Part shown: piece after piece, positions 6,212-12,620 of the stretch
How positions within the stretch are numbered: the stretch's first letter is position 1
Layout: the number at the start of each line of letters is the position of its first letter
Source: an uncultured bacterium
Lineage (GTDB): Bacteria > Bacteroidota > Bacteroidia > Chitinophagales > CAIOSU01
Direction: 5' to 3'
Length of the DNA stretch: 29,403 bases
Assembly: GCA_903861055.1 (NCBI GenBank)
Contig: CAIOSU010000327.1
Coordinates: forward strand, 1-29,403
Position numbers and translations under genes: made by a program
Notes under the pieces: model-generated
Told to the model about the DNA's origin: nothing
The model's input: the letters and a program-made list of their open reading frames with translations, nothing else
The model's database searches: none

Positions 6212-6340
6212 TTATCTGTTCTGCTCGTTTTTCTTTTTAATATCGAGGTAATAACCGTAAACTACAAACACCAATACAATAGCAACGCCAACAAAAGCAA
6301 TTTTTTTCGAAGCAGCTGCAAGCATTATGGATGTGAACAT
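6212..6340 (-). CDS. small single-span membrane protein (42 aa)
   Basis: A 42-codon frame begins MFTSIMLAAASKKIAFVGVA and ends with KKKNEQNR. It has one hydrophobic span at about 14-32 (AFVGVAIVLVFVVYGYYL), a Lys-Lys pair before it and a basic/polar tail after it. It fits well as a gene: ATG start, hydrophobic helix of the right length, TAA stop 22 nt before a perfect bidirectional hairpin, and otherwise empty sequence on both sides. The layout (TM plus charged tail) recalls CcmD/CcoQ-type small subunits, but no cytochrome-assembly or oxidase genes are near and I do not assign it. It is convergent with the phosphatase gene and divergent from nth (101-nt gap). A small hypothetical with good positional support. 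Confidence 0.55.
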   Translation of the reverse strand: MFTSIMLAAASKKIAFVGVAIVLVFVVYGYYLDIKKKNEQNR

Positions 6341-6425
6341 GGCAAAGTATTTAGTAGTATAAAACAGTTAAGGGGTATTTGGTTCAAAGTTGCACCCTAA
6401 AACGTGAAATGCCAAATGCAAAGGA

Positions 6426-6433
6426 TAATTTAG
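6426..6433 (+). promoter_or_regulatory. -7-like element TAATTTAG ahead of nth
   Basis: TAATTTAG, one base off TAnnTTTG, ends 7 nt before the nth ATG, so any transcript from it would have almost no leader. The same octamer stands ahead of the ATL gene (3914-3921). No TTTG is seen at the -33 spacing. Confidence 0.3.
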
Positions 6434-6440
6434 CAATACT

Positions 6441-7100
6441 ATGACCCGCAAGGAGCTTTACGCAAAAACACTGGAGTACCTAAGCAATGAGTTTCGCTTT
6501 GCCGAGACCGAACTGGCCTACGAAAGCCCGTTTGAGCTGCTGGTTGCAGTCATTCTCTCAGCTCAGTGCACTGATAAACGCGTAAACCTTACCACACCAG
6601 CCCTATTTGAGCAATACCCCGATGCCCAAAGCATGGCCAAAGCCGAGCCAGAAGATATATTTCGCATCATCCGCAGTATCAGTTATCCTAATAATAAGAG
6701 CAAACATTTAGTATCCATGGCCCGCAAGCTGGTGGAAGAGTTTGACGGCGAAGTACCGCAAGAAGTTAGTCAATTACAATCATTGCAAGGTGTAGGCAGA
6801 AAAACGGCGCACGTAGTTACCTCAGTGTTATATAGGCAACCCAATATGGCCGTTGACACCCACGTAATGCGCGTGAGCAATCGCATAGGGCTTACTACCA
6901 ACACTGCTAGGCACAACCCGTTGCTCACCGAAAAACAACTGGTGCGACACATACCACAAGACGATATACCCGATGCGCACCATTGGTTAATTTTGCACGG
7001 CCGATACGTATGTGTGGCGCGCAATCCGAAGTGCGAGGAATGTGGGCTTTCAGAAATTTGTAAATATTTTGCTCAAAATATTAGGTCATTGCAAAAATAA
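6441..7100 (+). CDS. nth: endonuclease III (DNA glycosylase/AP lyase)
   Basis: The 219-residue protein is a full-length endonuclease III. It has LLVAVILSAQCTDKRVN (33-49), the helix-hairpin-helix with LQGVGRKTA and catalytic Lys121, the VDTHV loop with catalytic Asp139, and a [4Fe-4S] cluster motif C-x6-C-x2-C-x5-C (Cys191, 198, 201, 207). It removes oxidised pyrimidines and nicks the abasic site in base-excision repair. The length and the first ATG agree with the family. It is followed by a 217-nt gap before recA, with no clear terminator. Its structural relative mutY lies at 23.3-24.4 kb. Confidence 0.96.
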   Translation: MTRKELYAKTLEYLSNEFRFAETELAYESPFELLVAVILSAQCTDKRVNLTTPALFEQYPDAQSMAKAEPEDIFRIIRSISYPNNKSKHLVSMARKLVEEFDGEVPQEVSQLQSLQGVGRKTAHVVTSVLYRQPNMAVDTHVMRVSNRIGLTTNTARHNPLLTEKQLVRHIPQDDIPDAHHWLILHGRYVCVARNPKCEECGLSEICKYFAQNIRSLQK

Positions 7101-7103
7101 TAC

Positions 7104-7111
7104 TAATTTTG
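7104..7111 (+). promoter_or_regulatory. possible recA promoter -7 element TAATTTTG
   Basis: An exact TAnnTTTG octamer has TTAG (7081-7084, one mismatch to TTTG) at 19-nt spacing. A start near 7116 would give a leader of about 200 nt to recA. The leader is AT-rich, with recurring words such as TTAATC, AACCAAT and CTAATCA, including ATTGGTT (7148-7154) opposed by AACCAAT (7216-7222). Confidence 0.4.
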
Positions 7112-7317
7112 TTGGGCTTAGTTAATCTAGTTAATAGTTATCTGTTGATTGGTTAATCAGAAAGCGGTGTTGAATCTGTAGCTTCACTAATTTTCGATAA
7201 ACTAATAACCTAATCAACCAATAACTGGCCAACTGAAAACTAATCACCAAACCATAACGTGGCGACTTTAGAAAGCACGTGTTTTTTACTTAAATTCAAA
7301 GGATAAAATCAATTGCA

Positions 7318-8373
7318 ATGGCAGCAAACCCAAAAGATCAGAACACCAGCGCTGAGAGGCTAAAAGCCCTACAACTAACTGTAGACAAACTGGAAAAAGT
7401 ATATGGTAAAGGTACCATAATGAAACTAGGCGATGACCGTGTAGTAGCCGTGGATACGGTACCAAGCGGTTCACTTGGTTTGGATATTGCCTTAGGCATT
7501 GGCGGTTTCCCGCGCGGCCGTATTGTAGAGATTTATGGACCTGAATCGTCAGGTAAAACCACTTTGGCCATCCACGTAATTGCGGAGGCACAGAAAAAAG
7601 GCGGCATTTGTGCGGTAATTGATGCAGAGCACGCCTTTGACAAATCGTACGCTCAAGCTTTGGGCGTAGATGTAGATAACCTATTGATTTCTCAGCCAGA
7701 CAATGGTGAACAGGCATTGGACATTGCCGAACACCTTATCCGCTCTGGTGCATTGGATGTAATCGTAATCGACTCCGTAGCAGCTCTAGTACCACGCGGC
7801 GAATTGGAAGGCGAAATGGGTGATAGCAAAATGGGCCTACAGGCACGGTTGATGTCGCAAGCACTTCGTAAACTTACTGGTGCCATTAACAAGAGTGGTT
7901 GTATCTGTATCTTCATCAACCAGTTGCGCGAGAAAATCGGTGTAATGTTCGGCAACCCTGAAACTACTACTGGTGGTAATGCCTTGAAGTTTTACGCTTC
8001 GGTTCGTTTGGATATCCGCCGTATAGGTCAATTGAAGGACAAAGAAGAAGTAGTAGGTAACCGTACCAAGGTAAAGGTGGTTAAAAACAAAATGGCACCA
8101 CCGTTCAAAGTAGTGGAGTTTGATATTATGTATGGCAGGGGTATCTCAAAGGTTGGCGAAATAGTTGACTTAGGTGTTGAGCACGGTATTCTGCAAAAGA
8201 GCGGTTCGTGGTTTGCTTACGATAGCACTAAACTTGGCCAAGGTCGCGAATCGGTGAAAGAGCTATTGCTTGATAACCCAGAATTGATGCTGGAAATTGA
8301 AGGTAAAATTCGCCAACATATAAAAGGTGATATGTTACCACAAGAGAAAGAAGAACCAGCCGAAGCAGAATAA
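7318..8373 (+). CDS. recA: recombinase RecA
   Basis: This is a full-length 351-residue RecA. It has Walker A GPESSGKT (74-81), Glu104 in IDAEHAFD, Walker B VIVIDSVAALVPR (148-160), loop L1 region ELEGEMGDSKMGLQARLMSQ (162-181), loop L2 with FGNPETTTGGNALKFYASVR (211-230), and the acidic C-terminal tail EKEEPAEAE. It forms ATP-dependent filaments on single-stranded DNA for recombination and for SOS-type repressor cleavage. The ATG at 7318 gives the usual N-terminus. A strong terminator follows at 8437-8473, so it is probably monocistronic. Regulation is not visible apart from the candidate -7 element at 7104. Confidence 0.98.
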   Translation: MAANPKDQNTSAERLKALQLTVDKLEKVYGKGTIMKLGDDRVVAVDTVPSGSLGLDIALGIGGFPRGRIVEIYGPESSGKTTLAIHVIAEAQKKGGICAVIDAEHAFDKSYAQALGVDVDNLLISQPDNGEQALDIAEHLIRSGALDVIVIDSVAALVPRGELEGEMGDSKMGLQARLMSQALRKLTGAINKSGCICIFINQLREKIGVMFGNPETTTGGNALKFYASVRLDIRRIGQLKDKEEVVGNRTKVKVVKNKMAPPFKVVEFDIMYGRGISKVGEIVDLGVEHGILQKSGSWFAYDSTKLGQGRESVKELLLDNPELMLEIEGKIRQHIKGDMLPQEKEEPAEAE

Positions 8374-8436
8374 TACCCATAGGCACTGAATATTTAGCTG
8401 CTGTAGATGAGCAAAACAATTGCTGTTTATAGCTCC

Positions 8437-8473
8437 AAAAGCCCTTCGTTTTCGAGAGACGAAGGGCTTTTTT
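8437..8473 (+). terminator. rho-independent terminator of recA
   Basis: A perfect 13-bp stem (AAAAGCCCTTCGT 8437-8449 / ACGAAGGGCTTTT 8459-8471) has a 9-nt loop and runs into six T residues (8468-8473), 63 nt after the recA stop. Confidence 0.9.
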
Positions 8474-8549
8474 CATTTAAAATAAAATTTGGCACGAAAT
8501 TGGATTATTCTCATGCAAGAGTGTTTAACGCATTTTAAAACATGAGGCC

Positions 8550-8765
8550 ATGGGAAATTTAAACGACCCTAGAGTAAGACAGCAGTTCTTGGCCCAAGCC
8601 ATTAACGAGCAATTGAACCAACGCAGCCAGGCATCTATGCCAAGCGCCATGATTGGAGACTCAAAATTTGTTGGCAAATTGGTCGACTTTTTTGATAACA
8701 GCGAAGAAAAGGCATACCGACTGCTAAGTAAAAAACTTGGCCTGTGGGGCAACGGAGTAAAATAA
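8550..8765 (+). CDS. conserved-looking small hypothetical protein (71 aa)
   Basis: A 71-residue, charged, soluble protein begins MGNLNDPRVRQQFLAQAINE and ends KLGLWGNGVK. It has no signal peptide, membrane span or Cys. Predicted helices are at about 6-25 (amphipathic, Gln-rich) and about 38-62 (VGKLVDFFDNSEEKAYRLLSKKLG), joined by a Ser/Met-rich linker. I do not recognise a family. Support as a real gene comes from its own intrinsic terminator 38 nt downstream (8803-8834), the recA terminator upstream, and coding-like composition. An ATG at 8542 is out of frame; 8550 is the first in-frame start. The upstream TTGGCACG at 8489-8496 is discussed as a finding. Confidence 0.6.
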   Translation: MGNLNDPRVRQQFLAQAINEQLNQRSQASMPSAMIGDSKFVGKLVDFFDNSEEKAYRLLSKKLGLWGNGVK

Positions 8766-8802
8766 AAGGAAAGCTATAAAATACCTAATTTATATAAAGC
8801 CG

Positions 8803-8834
8803 AAAATGCGGGTCGTGTGCGACCCGCATTTTTT
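8803..8834 (+). terminator. rho-independent terminator of the 71-aa gene
   Basis: A perfect 13-bp stem (AAAATGCGGGTCG 8803-8815 / CGACCCGCATTTT 8820-8832) has a 4-nt loop TGTG and a six-T run (8829-8834). Confidence 0.9.
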
Positions 8835-8866
8835 ATTGAACAACCACCCATACAAATGGATTTGCC

Positions 8867-8874
8867 TAGTTTTG
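8867..8874 (+). promoter_or_regulatory. -7 element TAGTTTTG ahead of the O-methyltransferase
   Basis: This exact TAnnTTTG octamer ends 21 nt before the ATG. No TTTG is seen at the -33 spacing. The preceding gene is closed by a strong terminator, so the methyltransferase needs its own promoter. Confidence 0.45.
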
Positions 8875-8895
8875 CTAAATACAAATTTCTAAACC

Positions 8896-9534
8896 ATGGA
8901 ATTTTTACCCGAAGCATTGGAGCAATACGTTGAACAGCATACTACCGGCGAAACCGATGTATTGCAGCAACTTAATCGAGAAACAAACGCCAAGGTAATG
9001 ATGCCTCGCATGATTTCGGGCCACCTACAAGGCCGCTTTCTTGCCATGATGAGTAAAATGATAAAACCTAAAGACATACTAGAGATAGGAACCTATACCG
9101 GATACTCTGGCATTTGTCTGGCCGAGGGCTTGCAAGAAGGTGGCACCATGCACACCATCGACATTAATGAAGAACTAGAAGACTTAGTGCGTGGGTATTT
9201 TGATAAAGCCGGCATAAGCCATAAAGTACAATATCATATTGGCAATGCCCTAGAGATAATACCCACATTGGAAGGGCCTTTTGACCTAGTGTTTATTGAT
9301 GCAGATAAAATAAATTACGCCAACTACTTTGACCAAGTAATAGATAAAGTAGCCATTGGTGGTTATATACTAACCGATAACGTGTTGTGGAGCGGTAAGG
9401 TATTGGATACTAAGCAAGACAAAGACACAGCCGCTATTGTAGCCTTCAACAAAAAAATAATGGACAACCCACGGGTAGAAACCGTAATGGTACCCATACG
9501 CGATGGCATCCTCATTGCCCGAAAAACTGTATAA
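8896..9534 (+). CDS. class I SAM-dependent O-methyltransferase (Methyltransf_3 type)
   Basis: The 212-residue protein resembles the cation-dependent caffeoyl-CoA/catechol O-methyltransferase family. SAM motif I is ILEIGTYTGYSGICLAEGL (61-79), the acidic residue after strand 2 is in TIDINEE (87-93), and the metal ligands are expected at Asp135 in FIDADK and at Asp161-Asn162 in TDNVLWSG. It should methylate a hydroxyl of a small catechol-like or other aromatic substrate in the cytoplasm, but the substrate cannot be inferred. The N-terminal helix (EALEQYVEQHT) and length match bacterial members. It is preceded by its own -7 candidate and followed by a repeat-rich gap; the next gene encodes a secreted hydrolase, so there is no obvious pathway link. 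Confidence 0.9.
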   Translation: MEFLPEALEQYVEQHTTGETDVLQQLNRETNAKVMMPRMISGHLQGRFLAMMSKMIKPKDILEIGTYTGYSGICLAEGLQEGGTMHTIDINEELEDLVRGYFDKAGISHKVQYHIGNALEIIPTLEGPFDLVFIDADKINYANYFDQVIDKVAIGGYILTDNVLWSGKVLDTKQDKDTAAIVAFNKKIMDNPRVETVMVPIRDGILIARKTV

Positions 9535-9611
9535 ACCTATTTTATTTGTTGATAATTGCACCCCAAAAACGCATATACAAGCGTTACTTTTGAAGTTGGA
9601 AAGGTGTATTT

Positions 9612-9705
9612 AGTTGCGAGTTGGTAGTTACGGGTTTCGAGTTGATTGTATTTTATCAACTCCCTGCAATGTAACCCGCAACTTGCAACCCGTAACCCGC
9701 AACTT
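9612..9705. repeat. nested inverted and direct repeats of GTTGCG/GTTACGGG words
   Basis: Three nested arm pairs are exact: AGTTGCG (9612-9618) with CGCAACT (9698-9704), GTTACGGGTT (9627-9636) with AACCCGTAAC (9687-9696), and GAGTTGAT (9639-9646) with ATCAACTC (9655-9662). GTAACCCGCAACTT also occurs twice in direct order (9671-9684 and 9692-9705, period 21). The block fills most of the 176-nt gap and ends 5 nt before the next start codon. I see no gene in it. Similar 'gagttgcgggttac' word strings are, as I recall, common between genes in Bacteroidota. Confidence 0.65.
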
Positions 9706-9710
9706 AGAAC

Positions 9711-11786
9711 ATGATGCAAAAGATAACAATACTGACACTACTGCTTGCCAGCGGACTATTGGCCTCGGCCCAGCCCGACTTGAAAAAGTTTACCATAGAA
9801 CAGTACATTGAGAAATATGCGTCGTTGGCACAAAACGAAATGGCACTATATGGCATTCCAGCAAGCATAACACTAGCGCAGGGCATTCTAGAATCTAACT
9901 ACGGCAACAGCGAGCTTACTACCAAGGCCAAAAACCACTTCGGAATTAAATGCCACAATGGCTGGACGGGCAAAGGCTATTATATGGACGACGACACGAA
10001 GCAAGAGTGCTTTAGGGTGTACGATACCGATGCTGAATCGTACCGAGACCATTCTGATTTTTTGAAAACCCGCGAAAGATATGCCTTCCTTTTTGAGCTA
10101 GAAAGCACCGACTACAAAAGTTGGGCAAAGGGCCTTTTGCGTGCTGGCTATGCTACCAACCCGCAGTATGCCAATCTGCTCATCCGCATTATTGAGGAGC
10201 GCAACCTTGCTCGTTTCGACACCAAAAAACCTGTTGATATTCAAGTAGATTATAGCGACCCCAATAAGGTATTGGATATGATTCCGAACGAGATTTTCTT
10301 GTTCAACAACATTAAAACGGTGATAGTAAAACAAGGTCATGACATACCTGCCCTTGCTGAACTGTACCATATGAATGTGCGCCAACTTACCAAATACAAT
10401 GATATCGATGCCGACGCAGTACTTACGCCAGGTCAAAAAATATACCTACAACCGAAACGTAGCAAGGGGTTTAACAAATTTCATGTAGTAAATGCTGGCG
10501 AAACAATGCACTATATTTCTCAAAAAGAGGGGATAAAAATGAGCGCCTTGTATAAAAAGAACCAAATGGTACCCGGCGAAGAACCATTGGTTGGTGAGCG
10601 ACTTTGCCTTCACCGTAAATGCAAAGACAAACCCAAAACATACTCTGAAGAAGAATTGCTTACAGAGAAAAACCTAGAACTTGACAAGCACATAGAGCAG
10701 GTAAAAAAAGACCGCAAAAAAGAAATTGCCGATAGCTTAGCTATTGTAAACAAAGATTTACCTAAAAACGATTATGGTTACAAAGGCCCACCATACTATC
10801 ATACCCTGCTAGCTGGCGAAACCGTGTATAGCGTTTCGAAAAAATACGGTGTGGCAATATCGGATGTTGAAACATGGAATAAAATGAAGCCCGGTGCTAA
10901 GCTTAGCGTTGGGCAAAGCCTGATTGTAGGCTTTGGTGATGTGAAGCCCATTGAACTGCCAAAAATGCCAGAGCCTATCAACCCGGAAATATTTGGCGAC
11001 GACACAACTATATACAAACCCACACCCACTCCGGCACCTACCCCAACACCAACTGCTGCCGATACCAATAAGGTAAGCACCATAACTGATGCGGTGGTGC
11101 CCGAAACCGACTTAGACCCCACTGTGCGCTCAAACGATACTGACGAGCCTAACAACATTTTGGCATACCCTGAATACCATATTGTAGAGGGGGGAGAGAG
11201 CATGTATTCAATTGCTAAGAAATACGATGTTACCGTAGAGAAAATAAAAGAATGGAACAACCTGCCCGACTATACTGTAACGGTTGGCCAACGACTGATG
11301 GTGTATGACAATACCACTACCGTAGTAGAGGAGGTGCCACTGGATACCGAAATTGAAAACAACAAACGCGATGAGGCTGTAATATACCACACCGTGCTGG
11401 CTGGCGAAACTTTATATGGCGTAGCACGCTTGTACAACGTATCGGTAAACGATGTACGCAAATGGAACCCAGGCATCAGCGATATGCTAAAAACTGGCCA
11501 GAAACTTATTATCGGCAAAGTTGACAAACCTTCGGCACCGGACGAGGAAGATGCCCCGAAGCCAAAACCAACACAACCGCCAACAACCACCCAACCTGAA
11601 AAGCCAAAACCAACACAACCAATAACTCCTAAAACCACAGGAACCCAATACCACACCGTTGAGCCAAACCAAACATTGTATGGCATTTCAAGGTTGTATA
11701 ACGTTACCGTGGAGAAATTAACCGAGTGGAATAAACTATCAAGCACAAGCATCAATGTTGGACAAAAACTCATCGTTAGTCCCTGA
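9711..11786 (+). CDS. secreted glucosaminidase (GH73-like) with about six LysM repeats
   Basis: A 691-residue exported peptidoglycan hydrolase. It has a signal peptide (1-20, LLASGLLASAQ) and a glucosaminidase domain (about 25-170) with ITLAQGILESNYGNSELTTK, in which Glu61 is the likely catalytic acid. Five clear LysM modules begin near 256, 362, 488, 558 and 646 (pattern YHTVxxGETLYxIxxxYxVxxxxlxxWN ... vGQkLivg), and a degenerate one lies at about 203-248. Pro/Thr linkers separate the later modules (PTPTPAPTPTPT at 437-448; PKPKPTQPP at 616-624). It should bind and cut the glycan strands of the wall. The ATG pair at 9711/9714 is the start. The 3' end overlaps hpt by 32 nt. No clear -7 element is seen; the nested repeat directly precedes it. 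Confidence 0.9.
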   Translation: MMQKITILTLLLASGLLASAQPDLKKFTIEQYIEKYASLAQNEMALYGIPASITLAQGILESNYGNSELTTKAKNHFGIKCHNGWTGKGYYMDDDTKQECFRVYDTDAESYRDHSDFLKTRERYAFLFELESTDYKSWAKGLLRAGYATNPQYANLLIRIIEERNLARFDTKKPVDIQVDYSDPNKVLDMIPNEIFLFNNIKTVIVKQGHDIPALAELYHMNVRQLTKYNDIDADAVLTPGQKIYLQPKRSKGFNKFHVVNAGETMHYISQKEGIKMSALYKKNQMVPGEEPLVGERLCLHRKCKDKPKTYSEEELLTEKNLELDKHIEQVKKDRKKEIADSLAIVNKDLPKNDYGYKGPPYYHTLLAGETVYSVSKKYGVAISDVETWNKMKPGAKLSVGQSLIVGFGDVKPIELPKMPEPINPEIFGDDTTIYKPTPTPAPTPTPTAADTNKVSTITDAVVPETDLDPTVRSNDTDEPNNILAYPEYHIVEGGESMYSIAKKYDVTVEKIKEWNNLPDYTVTVGQRLMVYDNTTTVVEEVPLDTEIENNKRDEAVIYHTVLAGETLYGVARLYNVSVNDVRKWNPGISDMLKTGQKLIIGKVDKPSAPDEEDAPKPKPTQPPTTTQPEKPKPTQPITPKTTGTQYHTVEPNQTLYGISRLYNVTVEKLTEWNKLSSTSINVGQKLIVSP
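11561..11620 (+). repeat. direct repeat in the Pro/Thr-rich linker of the LysM protein
   Basis: GCCAAAACCAACACAACC occurs exactly at 11561-11578 and 11603-11620 (period 42, in frame), encoding the twice-used linker word PKPTQP. This is a likely site of slippage or unequal crossing-over that changes linker length. Confidence 0.75.
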
Positions 11787-12333
11787 GCAGGAAATACCTG
11801 TAGTAAGGGTAAAAGACAAACGTTTCCGTGTATTTATACCTTACGAGGATATACAAGAGCGCATACGTATAATGGCCGCCGCCATGACCCGCGAGTACGA
11901 GGGCAAAAAGCCTATTTTCTTATCGGTACTTACCGGCTCATTTATGTTTGCTGCCGACTTGATGAAACACATCAACATCGATTGCGAAATAGCCTTTACG
12001 CGCCTATCATCATATTCCGGCACTAGCAGCACGGGCAAGGTGGAAATGATTATGGACTTCAGGGAGGAGATAAAAGACCGTCACGTAATTATACTGGAAG
12101 ACATTGTAGATAGCGGCACTACCCTTTCGCGCTTTTTGCCAATACTTGAAGAGCACCAGCCCGCCAGCATAGCCATTGCCACGCTGCTAATTAAGCCAGA
12201 GGCCTTGAAATACAAGCTCGATGTGCCCTACGTTGGTTTCCGCATCAGCAATGAATTTATTATAGGCTACGGCCTTGATTACGATGGGGCTGGAAGGAAC
12301 TTGAAAGACATCTATCAGGTGGTGGAAGCGTAA
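11755..12333 (+). CDS. hpt: hypoxanthine phosphoribosyltransferase
   Basis: The 192-residue purine-salvage enzyme has the type I PRTase PRPP loop VIILEDIVDSGTT (111-123), the flexible-loop region RLSSYSGTSSTG (83-94), and the purine-site segment IKPEALKYKLDVPYVGFRISNEFIIGYGLDYD. It converts hypoxanthine/guanine plus PRPP to IMP/GMP. The only ATG that keeps the conserved N-terminal strand (RFRVFIPYEDIQERI) is at 11755, inside the end of the LysM gene. The two genes therefore overlap by 32 nt in different frames and are probably translationally coupled. The N-terminus is about 10-15 residues longer than usual before the conserved block. A 287-nt gap with a -7 candidate follows. Confidence 0.93.
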   Translation: MLDKNSSLVPEQEIPVVRVKDKRFRVFIPYEDIQERIRIMAAAMTREYEGKKPIFLSVLTGSFMFAADLMKHINIDCEIAFTRLSSYSGTSSTGKVEMIMDFREEIKDRHVIILEDIVDSGTTLSRFLPILEEHQPASIAIATLLIKPEALKYKLDVPYVGFRISNEFIIGYGLDYDGAGRNLKDIYQVVEA

Positions 12334-12434
12334 TGCATTGGCTGCCAAATTTAGAAGCACGGTTGCATCAAAAATCGGTTGCTAATGTTAATTAACGTTA
12401 CCTCCGTTAAAGTCACCTCTTCCTTACAATCTTT

Positions 12435-12442
12435 TATCTTTG
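12435..12442 (+). promoter_or_regulatory. -7 element TATCTTTG upstream of the processing protease
   Basis: An exact TAnnTTTG match is followed by CCGCAC. No -33 TTTG is seen. A start near 12447 would give a leader of about 175 nt before the ATG at 12621. The 287-nt gap 12334-12620 otherwise holds only 22-23-codon frames and the palindrome GTTAATTAAC; no gene or recognisable riboswitch was seen. Confidence 0.4.
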
Positions 12443-12620
12443 CCGCACGTTATTAATTTGAACATCTGCTAAATGGTAGTGTTTTAATTGAAATGCGATT
12501 AACAATGCACCCAGTTAAGCAATCCATTGGTATATGCGGAACGACTGTACGTAGATTATAGTTGTAAGAGTGGTACATTTTAGATTAGATTTAGTATTGA
12601 TTACCCTACACTAAGAACCT

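Noticed and set aside
9612..9705. CRISPR-like reading of the direct repeats before the LysM gene
   Set aside because: Only two copies of a 14-nt unit with a 7-nt separator, no spacers of uniform length, no cas genes; better described as an intergenic word repeat.
10799..11773. Long open frames on the minus strand opposite the LysM gene (about 153 and 167 codons)
   Set aside because: They are mirror frames of the biased Pro/Thr and LysM repeat codons, giving Val/Gly/Ser-rich nonsense with no family match; the plus-strand gene explains the openness.
12385..12562. Two frames of 22-23 codons in the leader of the processing protease
   Set aside because: Length and composition are what chance gives in AT-rich sequence; there is no ribosome-binding or terminator context.
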